Positions 28,205 to 37,187 of a DNA stretch of 64,000 bases are shown here, piece by piece. The notes beneath the pieces are model-generated. The model saw nothing but the letters and a program-made list of their open reading frames with translations. It made no database searches and was not told the DNA's origin. The first letter of the stretch is position 1. Each line of letters starts with the position of its first letter. The position numbers and the translations under genes were made by a program. Source of the DNA: Bacteroidota bacterium (GTDB taxonomy: Bacteria; Bacteroidota; Bacteroidia; Chitinophagales; Chitinophagaceae); assembly GCA_016183765.1 (NCBI GenBank), contig JACPEA010000010.1, forward strand, positions 186,001 to 250,000. The letters are read 5' to 3'.

Positions 28205-29698
28205 TCATTTCCCACACAAATACCCCACTTGTAGCCTGGCATGCAAGTTCCACCGGTTCACATCTTTATCCCAGGCATAGTTACTGCTGTGGATCATTTG
28301 AAGGATCCCTGAGAAAACAAAGCGGTCTTTTTTAAATTGGGGCATACAGCCAATACTCAGGTCGGTCCATTTGGCGGCATGGTATTGTGGGTCCCGTTCT
28401 ACCCGTTCCAGTAAAAAGCCCAAACGGGCGTGTTCTTTTACCCAGGTGGCAGTTACGCTTTGTACATTGGTGCCCAGTCCTGCGCCGGCACCCAATATCT
28501 GGTTCTGGTGGGTATATCCCTGTAATACCTGTCCATGTACATACCAGTTACCGGCTTCCCGCACCAGGTAATCCGGCGACTGGCTCATCTGCGTCATTTC
28601 AAAACCCAGGTCAATGTATTTTTCCTTACTGAGGGCTACTATTTTCTTGAAGCCAACGATATAAGCTGCCGAATGGGTGGTGCCCATCAGGTAATCACGT
28701 ACATTCTGGTTATAATCATTATAGCCCCATTCTACATAAAATTCAGCCTTAGCCTTTGCCAGCACCCAACGCAGAAAAAAAGAAGCAAGCTGATCGGTAC
28801 GCATGGTATCGTCATACTGGGCATTGGCTTTCTGAAAAGATTTGGTGAGAACAGGGATGTATTGGTTCAGGAAAGAGGTACCCGATAATTTGATATCCTG
28901 TTTATAGCGTTGTAAGGCCCTGGTCATACCCAGGAACAACCCGGGTACCCATTTAGGGTGATAACTGATCACATAGGCACTCAGGTAACGCCAGTCTTTG
29001 GGTAAGGGGCTGGAGGGGGTGGTCAGGTTAAAATTCTCATAGGCCCGGTTATCATCCGATGTCAATTTACCGCCGATCAGTTGCCACTCAAAATCACCCA
29101 CCGGCGTATGTAACGGTTTTCGGCTGCTGATGAATCCATGTACAAAACCCGGAGCATTGTTACTCATTAACAGAGCACTCCTGGTTCCCGGTCCCCACCA
29201 AAGATTCTGCGAGGAAAGACCTACAGACACCGCCCCGGCAGACAATTTAACATACGATTGTCCCGGAAACAGTTTCTGGTAAGCACCTCCGGCATTGCTG
29301 CCATAAGCAGTATTGGGCGCATAGGATGCATTATTAGCATAGACCATTTCCGGCTTCACCTGAACCTCCAATGAACCATACTGCGCATGCACACCAGCAG
29401 ATAACATGGCCTGGTAACCTTTCGAAGCCATCATAGCCCCATCATTCCAACCATAAGGGTGATGACTATTATATTGCTGGGTAAACACCAAAGGCAGCAC
29501 TGACAGTTTCGGCTTTTTCCAGTCTGTGCTGCGGTTCTGGTACAATGGCCGCACCGTAAAAGACACCGAAGAATCATATTTACCCAACAACTGTTTCTCA
29601 CGTAATTCCAGATCCTCCACAGATCCTATAACGATACTTTGCGCAGAAAGAGAGATAGAAATGGAAAGTGAGAGTAAGATGAAAAGCAGTTTAGGCAT
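28205..29698 (-). CDS. Capsule assembly Wzi-family outer-membrane protein (copy 3)
   Basis: A 497-residue product with a clear signal peptide (LLFILLSLSISISLSAQ) and a predicted beta-barrel. Signature segments YNSHHPYGWNDGAMMASKG, QNLWWGPGTRSALLMSNNAP and YHPKWVPGLFLGMTRA correspond one for one to those of the neighbouring copy at 25235, and both differ from copy 1 at 19528. It probably binds surface polysaccharide at the outer membrane. Unlike copy 2, the start is not affected by repeats. Upstream leader (29699-29770) is nearly the same as that of copy 2, so the pair may have arisen by duplication together with its leader. Confidence 0.83.
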   Translation of the reverse strand: MPKLLFILLSLSISISLSAQSIVIGSVEDLELREKQLLGKYDSSVSFTVRPLYQNRSTDWKKPKLSVLPLVFTQQYNSHHPYGWNDGAMMASKGYQAMLSAGVHAQYGSLEVQVKPEMVYANNASYAPNTAYGSNAGGAYQKLFPGQSYVKLSAGAVSVGLSSQNLWWGPGTRSALLMSNNAPGFVHGFISSRKPLHTPVGDFEWQLIGGKLTSDDNRAYENFNLTTPSSPLPKDWRYLSAYVISYHPKWVPGLFLGMTRALQRYKQDIKLSGTSFLNQYIPVLTKSFQKANAQYDDTMRTDQLASFFLRWVLAKAKAEFYVEWGYNDYNQNVRDYLMGTTHSAAYIVGFKKIVALSKEKYIDLGFEMTQMSQSPDYLVREAGNWYVHGQVLQGYTHQNQILGAGAGLGTNVQSVTATWVKEHARLGFLLERVERDPQYHAAKWTDLSIGCMPQFKKDRFVFSGILQMIHSSNYAWDKDVNRWNLHARLQVGYLCGK

Positions 29699-30500
29699 GG
29701 GAAGGTCTTTAGTCTTGGGTCTTTGGCTAACTGGGTATGATTGGATAGTTAGTTGATGGCAAGTTTATTTTTGGCGCATTGGCGCATTGGCTGATTTGGG
29801 GGTGATTGCTTAATTTATTCATCGAAAGCTTAATTTGTCTTAACTGGATTAAAACATTCACTCATCCACCCATTCACTCATGCACTCATTGATTCGGCGC
29901 ATTGGCAGATTTGGGGGTGATTGCTTAATTTATTCATCGAAAGCTTAATTTGTCTTAACTGGATTAAAACATTCACTCATCCACCCATTCACTCATGCAC
30001 TCATTGATCTTCATTGATCTCAAAGGGCGCGTGGCACGGCAAAATGCGCGGAGTCACGCCAATGGCGTGATTTGCCTTGATTTTTTTTGTTACTTTTTTG
30101 TATCAAGACAAAAAAGTAAATAGCGCCTGAGCAACACGGCAACTTCCAGATGCTGCTAAAAAGTACACAGAATAAAATCGATTAGCAGAGCCTATTAAAG
30201 AAAGTAAAGGTTTTCTAATCATAACTGGCAAGCACCTCCTCAAGTGCTTCGAATTGAACGAAGAGTACCAGTCGTTAGATTTCTCTCCCGCTTTTGGCGA
30301 GATCGAAATGACGGGTGCTCCAAAGTAAAAAGCTGCTAATACTGGAATCAACTCCCAACATAATCCGCATGCCAAAGACAAGCGAGTAAATCAATGAGTG
30401 GATGAGTGATTGAGCGAATGTTTAATACGCTAATCCGCTTGCCTTTGGCAAGCGTTAAAAGGTAATGCGCTAATGCGCCAACTCGCCAGTGCGCCCCCTC
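29699..30500. repeat. Repeat spacer, 0.8 kb
   Basis: Contains the shared Wzi leader (29699-29770), two more copies of the 120-bp AAGCTTAATTTGTC family (29771-29889, 29890-30006), a compact element made of nested palindromes (30036-30119), a third, degenerate CCCGC...GATCGAAATGACGGG repeat (about 30247-30380), and at 30436-30454 a perfect 8-bp stem with a 3-base loop (CGCTTGCC-TTT-GGCAAGCG). No gene is supported. Confidence 0.8.
30036..30119. repeat. Nested palindromic element
   Basis: GGCAAA (30038-30043) pairs with TTTGCC (30071-30076) around the hairpin TCACGCC-AAT-GGCGTGA (30054-30070). Next to it is a perfect 12-bp inverted repeat, TTACTTTTTTGT / ACAAAAAAGTAA (30090-30101 and 30108-30119, loop ATCAAG). 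I have the impression of similar sequences in other Bacteroidota genomes, which is from memory and untested. Confidence 0.7.
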
Positions 30501-32456
30501 CTAACTCACTTTCGAAATAGAAACCACACTCGCAGCCCCCACTTCTTTCTTATCCAGGCTCTCAAACACAGAATTGTTACTCACAAACTCAGGAACCAGT
30601 TCCTTCATTTTAGCAACCATGTTCATCGCACCCTGTTTTTGACGGGCGAGTTCGATCAATTCTTCAAAATGACATTGAAGATCAACCAGGTGGTGTCTCA
30701 CTTTGGCGATCATGATCTTTTCGTGGTAGGTGGGTAGGGTATTTTCGGAATCTGTTAAGAGTTCTTCGTATAATTTTTCACCGGGACGTAAACCGGAATA
30801 TTTGATCTCAATGTCGATGCCTGGTACCAGGCCATAGAGGCGGATCATTTTTTTAGCCAGCTCTACAATGGCTACCGGTTTACCCATGTCAAAAACAAAG
30901 ATCTCACCGCCCTTACCCATGGAACCGGCTTCCAATACCAGTTGACAGGCTTCAGGGATGGTCATAAAGAAGCGAGTGATATTGGGGTGGGTCACGGTAA
31001 CCGGGCCTCCTTTTTCTATCTGTTCTTTAAAACGGATGATCACCGAACCGTTGGAACCCAGTACGTTGCCAAAACGGGTGGTGATGAATTTGGTTACGGA
31101 GCTTTGTTGGGTATGGCCGTTATTGGCAACTTCCGGATAGTTCAGTTTATAATGCAGTTGCTGCACATAAGCTTCGGCCAGGCGTTTGGAGGCACCCATG
31201 ACATTAGTGGGGTTGACCGCTTTATCAGTGGACACCATGACAAAACGCTGTACCTGGTGTTTTACGCTCAGGTCGGCAATGATCTTGGTGCCCAGTACAT
31301 TGGTCAGGATAGCTTCTGTGGGGCAGAGTTCCATCATGGGAACATGTTTGTAAGCCGCAGCATGGTATACATAATGCGGTTCAAACAGGCTGAACAACTC
31401 TTCCATGCGTTTCTCATTCCGGACATCTCCCAGGAAGGATACACAGTTGGTGGTGGTTTTCATATCCTGCAGTTCCAGTTCCAGCTGGTGCAGGGGCGTT
31501 TCAGCCTGATCGCAAAGAATGATGGTCTGGGGATTGAATTTTAATAACTGTCGAACAATTTCACTGCCTATTGAACCCGCTGCCCCCGTAACCAGTATAC
31601 GTTTGTTGCTGATCTGGCTGGCAATTTCCTCGTTGTTGATGCGTATGGGGTCGCGTTCAAGCAGATTCTCAATTTTAATCACTTGTAACTGGCGGGCTGA
31701 GAACTGGCCATTAATCCATTTGTCCAGCGGCGGAACATTCAGAACTTTAATATTATGGTCCAGGCAAAAATCCACCAAGTCATTTTTTTTAGCTGGAGGA
31801 AGATTAAAAGCTGCAATAATGATCTCATCTATTTTCTGTGCTTGGGAAAGCAATACTAAGTCATGTGTATGGTGAATTCGAATACCGTCTACTACTTTAC
31901 CCACTTTACGGGTATCATCATCTACAAATGCTACAATATTTACGTTCGTGGTAGTATCATGTTCCAGCACTCGTTTGGTGGCAAAACCAGCTTCCCCAGC
32001 CCCATAGATGATCACATTTTTCCTGTCCATTTTATAGTTACGCAGGTAACTGAACGCATATTTCACCAATACCCGGTAAGCGATCAGGAATAAAAAACTG
32101 AACAGGGCATAAATGATCAAGGTCACATTCGAAAAAACCAATGCCCCACCCGAATTGGCAGCCACCAGGCTGATAAAAAAAAGTACACAGGTGGTCATAG
32201 TAATGGCATAACAGATGCGCAAAGCATCCTGCACGCCCGTATACCGGATAATACCAGCATAGGTCCTGAAATTGATAAAGACAATGGAATTAATCAGTAC
32301 CAGTATCAGCAAATTCCCACTCAGGTCCTTCAGATTAATAGCTTCAATGGTCAAATTTACCCTGATCAGGTAAGCAAATACCAAGGCAAAACAGCATATG
32401 CTGAGATCGATCAAAAAAATAATCCAGCGGGGAACAATGTTTATTTTTTTAAACAT
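30501..32456 (-). CDS. Membrane NDP-sugar 4,6-dehydratase (CapD/WbpM/PglF type)
   Basis: The 651-residue protein has four or five N-terminal membrane segments (residues about 10-125), a first Rossmann-like domain (NVIIYGAGEAGFATKRVL, about 144-161) and a C-terminal SDR domain with GAAGSIGSEIVRQLL (about 293-307), VYHAAAYKHVPMME and STDKAVNPTNVMGASKR. As in FlaA1/PglF relatives, the usual catalytic Tyr position is Met (VMGASK). The expected reaction is UDP-GlcNAc to UDP-4-keto-6-deoxy-GlcNAc, the substrate of the PglE-type aminotransferase encoded at 34814. It lies on the same strand but is separated from it by a divergent gene, with its own promoter. The last residues (AASVVSISKVS) end close to the repeat region. 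Confidence 0.92.
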   Translation of the reverse strand: MFKKINIVPRWIIFLIDLSICCFALVFAYLIRVNLTIEAINLKDLSGNLLILVLINSIVFINFRTYAGIIRYTGVQDALRICYAITMTTCVLFFISLVAANSGGALVFSNVTLIIYALFSFLFLIAYRVLVKYAFSYLRNYKMDRKNVIIYGAGEAGFATKRVLEHDTTTNVNIVAFVDDDTRKVGKVVDGIRIHHTHDLVLLSQAQKIDEIIIAAFNLPPAKKNDLVDFCLDHNIKVLNVPPLDKWINGQFSARQLQVIKIENLLERDPIRINNEEIASQISNKRILVTGAAGSIGSEIVRQLLKFNPQTIILCDQAETPLHQLELELQDMKTTTNCVSFLGDVRNEKRMEELFSLFEPHYVYHAAAYKHVPMMELCPTEAILTNVLGTKIIADLSVKHQVQRFVMVSTDKAVNPTNVMGASKRLAEAYVQQLHYKLNYPEVANNGHTQQSSVTKFITTRFGNVLGSNGSVIIRFKEQIEKGGPVTVTHPNITRFFMTIPEACQLVLEAGSMGKGGEIFVFDMGKPVAIVELAKKMIRLYGLVPGIDIEIKYSGLRPGEKLYEELLTDSENTLPTYHEKIMIAKVRHHLVDLQCHFEELIELARQKQGAMNMVAKMKELVPEFVSNNSVFESLDKKEVGAASVVSISKVS

Positions 32457-32903
32457 AATTCACAATTTGTATTAAATCAATTAACAGTTGTAGTTGAATC
32501 TTGACACAAGACAATGAATAAAGATAGTATAGATTGCAAGAAATTCAAAGAAAACAGATATCTCAATAAAGTAAGTGATCTCAAATAGTAATGGCAAATA
32601 TTATATTAATGAAATAATACAACACAATAGTGTAATATCGAAATGGATCAAAGTATAAGCCATAACAGATAAGAATTCCATTCTCCAAGGCTTAAAATAG
32701 ATTAATTAATCTATAATTAAGCTATGGCTCCAATTCGCACATTTGGGATTTTTATAGAAACCTCTTATAAAGTATACCAAGAGCAATAAAGGTGTACAAC
32801 TAAAATGATAATAACTCAAAACCATTTGAATATCCAAATATATTATATTTATTCTTAAATCATAAATAGTTTTTTGTGATATACATTTTATAAAATATAT
32901 AAT
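32457..32903. promoter_or_regulatory. AT-rich divergent spacer with a 16-bp palindrome
   Basis: The 447-bp region between the divergent CapD-type and YdcF-type genes is very AT-rich and free of the repeats seen to its left. A perfect palindrome TAGATTAATTAATCTA lies at 32698-32713 near its middle and could bind a dimeric regulator. No ORF of note is present. It also marks the change to a visibly more AT-rich gene cluster. Confidence 0.45.
32519..32549 (-). promoter_or_regulatory. Promoter of the CapD-type dehydratase gene
   Basis: On the minus strand TTTG (32546-32549) and TATCTTTA (32519-32526) are separated by 19 bp; only the last base of the -7 box departs from TAnnTTTG. The transcript would start near 32512 and have a leader of about 56 bases. 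Confidence 0.5.
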
Positions 32904-33662
32904 ATGTTGTTTTTACTATCGAAATTATCAAGCTATTTTCTGTCTCCTTTTGTCTGGCTAATCGGAGTGCTTGTTTTCGCTTTATTAAATCGTAATTCTC
33001 TTAAAAAAAAAGTTTATCTATATCTGTTTATATTCCTTTCTTACTTCTTTTCTTGCCCCATAGTACTTCAGTTTGTGGGAAGAGCGTGGGATATAAAAAC
33101 GACTAAAATCATACCTACTCACTATTCCTGCGCGATTATTCTGGGGGGATATGTAGGTAATGACAGGAATGGAAATGGTTTTTTCAGTTCTTTCAGTGAT
33201 AGATTTATACAGGGTGTTCGTCTATACAACTTAAAATATGTTGATCACCTGTTGGTTTCAGGCGGGAACAGCAATATCGGGAAAGACACACTTTTCAAAG
33301 AGGCTGATTATGTCGCTGTAATTTTGCATGAAATAAATATTCCTGATAGTGCCGTGCTAAAAGAAAACAGGGCACGCAACACATATGAAAATATGATCTT
33401 CTGCGGACAATTATTAAAAGAACGGAATCTAAAACCGCCTTACCTACTCATCACCTCTGCATTTCATATGAGACGGTCACTGATGCTATTCAAAGAAAAA
33501 GGAATACCTGTAGTACCGTATTCATGCGATTACATAGTCAGTTATAATAAATTCAAGTTAACCGACTTACTTCCCAATATAGAAACACTGTCCACTTGGA
33601 ATATCTATATACATGAAATGGTAGGGCTACTGGTTTACCAATTAAAGTCTAAAGTTGTCTGA
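32904..33662 (+). CDS. YdcF/ElyC/SanA-family (DUF218) membrane protein
   Basis: The 252-residue product has two N-terminal membrane helices (about residues 12-30 and 35-58) and a DUF218 domain with CAIILGGY (about 78), LVSGGNS (about 118), RARNTYENM (about 155) and LITSAFHMRRS (about 178), the conserved motifs of the ElyC/SanA/YdcF family. ElyC in E. coli affects peptidoglycan and undecaprenyl-phosphate use, so a link to lipid-carrier glycans is plausible, but not shown. It is the only plus-strand gene in the second cluster and converges with the GT4 gene with just 5 bp between stop codons. Confidence 0.87.
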   Translation: MLFLLSKLSSYFLSPFVWLIGVLVFALLNRNSLKKKVYLYLFIFLSYFFSCPIVLQFVGRAWDIKTTKIIPTHYSCAIILGGYVGNDRNGNGFFSSFSDRFIQGVRLYNLKYVDHLLVSGGNSNIGKDTLFKEADYVAVILHEINIPDSAVLKENRARNTYENMIFCGQLLKERNLKPPYLLITSAFHMRRSLMLFKEKGIPVVPYSCDYIVSYNKFKLTDLLPNIETLSTWNIYIHEMVGLLVYQLKSKVV

Positions 33663-33667
33663 TTTGT

Positions 33668-34810
33668 TTACACAACCAGCTGGTCATAGAATTTTTTCCA
33701 AGCATCCATGACAATCCTATCTTGGAAAAAATGGGCTGTATACTTCCGCCCATTTTCTCCGGCTCCGATACGAAATTGCGGGTCGGTTATCATTTTTATC
33801 ATACAATCTTGTAATGCTATTACATCACCGGCAGTATGCTTTAAGCCGGTTTCATTTTCTATTATTGTACTTTCTAACCCGTAAATATTACTGCAGATTA
33901 CGGGCAATCCACAGGCAGATGCTTCTATCACACTCGTACCGAAACCTTCTCTGTAACTTGGCAGACAGAATATATCAGCAGCTTGATAATATAACTGAGG
34001 CTGTGTGGTTTCTGCAATAAACGCATAGGTATGTTGAGGTAATTGTTGGATGATTTCGCCTCGTAAATCTTCCTCGTCAATTCCGACAATCAGCAAAAAA
34101 ATGTAAGGATAGTCATTCTGTACACACTTGAAAGCTTTCACAAGGTCCATAATTCCCTTATCGCGGTTCAACCTGCCAAGAAACAAAAAAACCAGCCTTT
34201 TTTCGTCAATCTTTAATTCTTTTCGAACATTACTTCTGCTTAATGAATCAGGTAAAAACCGATTAATATCCACACCATTAATAGATCCATTTCCTAGTAC
34301 GCTTGATTTGGAGGGAGAAATAATTTTTTCAGTAATCAAAAAATTCAGCTGGCCAACACTGTCTACCAGTAGATGTGTTGAGAGACAATTGATCAGTTTA
34401 TCACAGCCACGCAAGATAGATCGCATAATCCCATTACGTGTTAACCATACTTGTCCTGTAAAAATATGTATCCGATACCTGATACTTGCCAGCTTTGCTG
34501 CAAGGGCAGTAATCAAACCTGCTTTGGGTGTTACGGAATGAACAATATCGAATTTATGCTTTCGAAAATATCGATAAAGTTCTACGACAGACCGAATATC
34601 GTGCCAAAGGCTTATTTGACGGACTATAGCAATACATTTATAATCTTCAAGTAAAAGCTTGTCAAGCTCTGTTTTATCCGATTCTGAAAAATTTCCGACA
34701 AGATGGACACTATAGGTACTTGAAAGATTATTTATATGATTCCGCAAGAAAACGCGAGCAGTTAAAGCACTTGATACAATAAAACAAATACTTTTTTTTT
34801 CTGTAGGCAT
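33668..34810 (-). CDS. Family 4 glycosyltransferase (PglA-like position)
   Basis: A 380-residue GT-B enzyme. The N-terminal domain contains FDIVHSVTPKAGLITALAA (about residues 88-107), a pattern frequent in GT4 enzymes that act right after the initiating sugar. The donor domain has LVFLFLGRLNRDKGIMDLVKA and the EX7E region SYREGFGTSVIEASACGLPVI. It follows the PglC/D/E-type genes at a 3-bp distance, so it probably adds the second sugar to undecaprenyl-diphospho-bacillosamine, as PglA does in Campylobacter; that assignment is by position. It appears to be the last gene of the long minus-strand unit. Confidence 0.88.
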   Translation of the reverse strand: MPTEKKSICFIVSSALTARVFLRNHINNLSSTYSVHLVGNFSESDKTELDKLLLEDYKCIAIVRQISLWHDIRSVVELYRYFRKHKFDIVHSVTPKAGLITALAAKLASIRYRIHIFTGQVWLTRNGIMRSILRGCDKLINCLSTHLLVDSVGQLNFLITEKIISPSKSSVLGNGSINGVDINRFLPDSLSRSNVRKELKIDEKRLVFLFLGRLNRDKGIMDLVKAFKCVQNDYPYIFLLIVGIDEEDLRGEIIQQLPQHTYAFIAETTQPQLYYQAADIFCLPSYREGFGTSVIEASACGLPVICSNIYGLESTIIENETGLKHTAGDVIALQDCMIKMITDPQFRIGAGENGRKYTAHFFQDRIVMDAWKKFYDQLVV

Positions 34811-34813
34811 AGA

Positions 34814-35950
34814 TCATACACTTAAACATCCATATATCACATTTACCACCCTTTCTAAATCTTCATCTTCCAGATTGCTTCCGCTCGGAAGACACAGCCC
34901 ATTATTGAACAACTCTTCCGAAACATTGCCCCCGTAATACGGTGAATGCTGAAAAACAGGTTGTAGATGCATTGGTTTCCACAAGGGCCTGCTCTCTATG
35001 TTCTGTGCAGCCAATGCCAACCGGATATCTTCTCTTGTACATCCGGCAGTCTTTGGGTCAACAAGAACAGCGCTCAGCCATCTATTGCTTCTGGATAAGA
35101 CATTTTCCGTTTGAAAAGATATCCCTTTTATAGTATTGAAAGCGTCTTTATACCTCTCAAAATTCTTTCTCCGCTGAGCTACACGCTGATGTAGTACTTC
35201 CATTTGTCCACGGCCAATACCAGCGCATATATTACTCATTCTGTAATTATACCCTATTTGTGAATGCTGGTAGTGTGGTGCCTCATCACGTGCTTGAGTA
35301 GCCAGGAACCTGGCTTTTTTGATATGGCCGTCATTATCCGACAGTAGGGCACCACCGCCGGATGTAGTAATGATTTTATTACCATTGAAAGACAATACGC
35401 TCATAGTACCGAAAGAGCCACAGGCCTTTCCATTATAAGTAGACCCCAATGCTTCTGCTGCATCTTCAATCACAGGAATTTCATATTTTGCAGCTACTGA
35501 CATAATATCGCTCATGTTTGCAGGCATGCCATATAGATGAACCACAATAATGGCTTTCGGCTTTGATCCAACTTTCAGCCTTTCTACAATTGCTTTTTCA
35601 AGTGATTCAGGGCACATATTCCAGCTATCCTTTTCTGAATCAACAAAAACAGGTTTTGAACCAACATAAACGATAGGATTAGCAGATGCAGAAAATGTCA
35701 AACTTTGACAAAGCACTTCATCACCTGGGGTAATTCCCAATATAATCAATGCCAGATGCAAAGCTGCAGTTCCCGAAGAAAGTGCTGCTGCATACGGAAC
35801 TCCTGTAAATTCCACTAAATCCGATTCAAAACCGTCTACATGAGGCCCCATAGGGGATATCCAGTTAGTATTGAACGCCTCCTGGATATTCAACAATTCA
35901 GTGGAACCCATATGCGGAGAGGATAACCATATCTTTTTATTATTCATCAT
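34814..35950 (-). CDS. pglE: DegT/DnrJ-type PLP aminotransferase for 4-amino sugar (PglE-like)
   Basis: The 378-residue product is a sugar aminotransferase of the DegT/DnrJ/EryC1/StrS family: LSSGTAALHLAL near residue 58, EDAAEALGSTYNGKACGSFG near 162 and the PLP-binding Lys in SFNGNKIITTSGGG near 187. With a 4,6-dehydratase (30501), a PglD-type acetyltransferase and a PglC-type transferase it would aminate UDP-4-keto-6-deoxy-GlcNAc to give the precursor of UDP-di-N-acetylbacillosamine. The start overlaps the acetyltransferase stop by 4 bp (ATGA). Order C-D-E matches the epsL-epsM-epsN order of Bacillus subtilis. Confidence 0.88.
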   Translation of the reverse strand: MMNNKKIWLSSPHMGSTELLNIQEAFNTNWISPMGPHVDGFESDLVEFTGVPYAAALSSGTAALHLALIILGITPGDEVLCQSLTFSASANPIVYVGSKPVFVDSEKDSWNMCPESLEKAIVERLKVGSKPKAIIVVHLYGMPANMSDIMSVAAKYEIPVIEDAAEALGSTYNGKACGSFGTMSVLSFNGNKIITTSGGGALLSDNDGHIKKARFLATQARDEAPHYQHSQIGYNYRMSNICAGIGRGQMEVLHQRVAQRRKNFERYKDAFNTIKGISFQTENVLSRSNRWLSAVLVDPKTAGCTREDIRLALAAQNIESRPLWKPMHLQPVFQHSPYYGGNVSEELFNNGLCLPSGSNLEDEDLERVVNVIYGCLSV

Positions 35951-36549
35951 GCCTGATAATTGAATTTGATAATCTTAGCTGGACTGCCTACGGCAACAGC
36001 ATAGTCTGGAATATTCTCAATTACGGTGCTGCCCGCACCGATCACAACCCAATTCCCGATTTTGACACCGGGTATAACTACAGCACCGGCACCAATTTGA
36101 GAGCCCTCACCTACTGACACCCCGCCGCAAAGCGTTACACCGGGAGATATATGGGCAAAATCACCGATAATACAATCGTGATCAATTGAGCTGTTTGTGT
36201 TTATAATACAATGAACCCCAATTGAGGTAAATGGATTCACTATCGCACCGGCCATAACGACCGTACCGTCACCAATTTCCACTTTTGTCAAAGAGATACA
36301 TGATGCCGGGTGAACAGCCTTAGCATAACGGGCATTAAGGGTTGACACTACTTTTTTGCGCGTTAAATTATTCCCTATTGCAATGATTACCGATTCTGAA
36401 AGTCGATCTGCAGACAACGAATCAATCACACGATACCCCTCGACCTGCGCAGACGGATCCTGATCAACGAACAATACTTCTTCTCCATGAGACTGACGAA
36501 TGATATCTGCAATCACTTTACCATGCCCTCCTGCTCCGTATAATATCAT
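35947..36549 (-). CDS. pglD: Sugar O/N-acyltransferase, PglD/NeuD type
   Basis: The 200-residue protein has a Rossmann-like N-terminal part (MILYGAGGHGKVIADIIR), then a left-handed beta-helix. The likely catalytic His is in SSIDHDCIIGDF (about residue 121), and GVTLCGGVSVGEGSQIGAGAVV gives the coil. This is the PglD/NeuD layout and length (PglD is 195 residues). It should acetylate the 4-amino group using acetyl-CoA. It overlaps both neighbours by 4 bp, so the CDE set is translationally coupled. Confidence 0.9.
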   Translation of the reverse strand: MILYGAGGHGKVIADIIRQSHGEEVLFVDQDPSAQVEGYRVIDSLSADRLSESVIIAIGNNLTRKKVVSTLNARYAKAVHPASCISLTKVEIGDGTVVMAGAIVNPFTSIGVHCIINTNSSIDHDCIIGDFAHISPGVTLCGGVSVGEGSQIGAGAVVIPGVKIGNWVVIGAGSTVIENIPDYAVAVGSPAKIIKFNYQA

Positions 36550-37154
36550 AACGAATTGCCTTTAAATTTGTCTATAGTAAGAGAGCCCTTCGCATTGATA
36601 CCTTCCCTTTTAATCACTTTATAAAAGGTCATAATAATAATTTTCAGATCGAGCAAAAGGCTTAGATGATCAACATACCATACATCCAAGGCCAGTTTTT
36701 GCTCCCAGGATATCGCGTTCCGTCCATTTACCTGAGCCCAGCCTGTAATACCAGGTCTTACTTCATGTCTTCGCTTTTGATTCGCATCATATAAAGGAAG
36801 GTATTCTATCAGCAGCGGCCTCGGACCAATCAGGCTCATATGTCCACATACAACGTTCAGCAGTTGTGGCAACTCATCCAACGATGTCCGTCGTATAAAC
36901 AGACCCACTTTCGTCAGACGTAAGTCGTCAGGTAGAAACTCACCATTGGAATCCTTCAGATCATTCATTGTCTTAAACTTGATGATACGAAAAATTCTGC
37001 CATTCTTGCCCGGTCGCTTCTGCACAAAAAAAGGATTACGGCATGTTGAGAGCAGTAGCAAAATAGTGATCAAACCCAGTAATGGCATTAAAAATACGAG
37101 CAAGACTATTGATATTATCAGATCTGAAGCTCGTTTAAAAAAAGGTCTATACAT
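36546..37154 (-). CDS. pglC: Small polyprenyl phosphosugar transferase, PglC type
   Basis: A 202-residue monotopic phosphoglycosyltransferase: one reentrant hydrophobic helix at residues about 12-35 after a basic start (YRPFFKRASDL), then QKRPGKNGRIFRIIKFKTM, the catalytic Asp-Glu dyad in TSLDELPQLLNV (about 91-101) and LIGPRPLL followed by [13 protein letters not shown]. It lacks the long N-terminal half of WcaJ-type enzymes, as PglC does. It would transfer a di-N-acetylbacillosamine-phosphate or similar amino-sugar phosphate to undecaprenyl phosphate, and is a second initiating enzyme distinct from the one at 17189. Confidence 0.92.
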   Translation of the reverse strand: MYRPFFKRASDLIISIVLLVFLMPLLGLITILLLLSTCRNPFFVQKRPGKNGRIFRIIKFKTMNDLKDSNGEFLPDDLRLTKVGLFIRRTSLDELPQLLNVVCGHMSLIGPRPLLIEYLPLYDANQKRRHEVRPGITGWAQVNGRNAISWEQKLALDVWYVDHLSLLLDLKIIIMTFYKVIKREGINAKGSLTIDKFKGNSL

Positions 37155-37187
37155 GTAACCTTTAATTAATTTCTGCTACTTTGCAAT

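Noticed and set aside
24898..30500. Insertion sequences in the repeat-rich spacers
   Set aside because: No transposase frame or clear terminal repeats with target duplications; treated as non-autonomous dispersed repeats.
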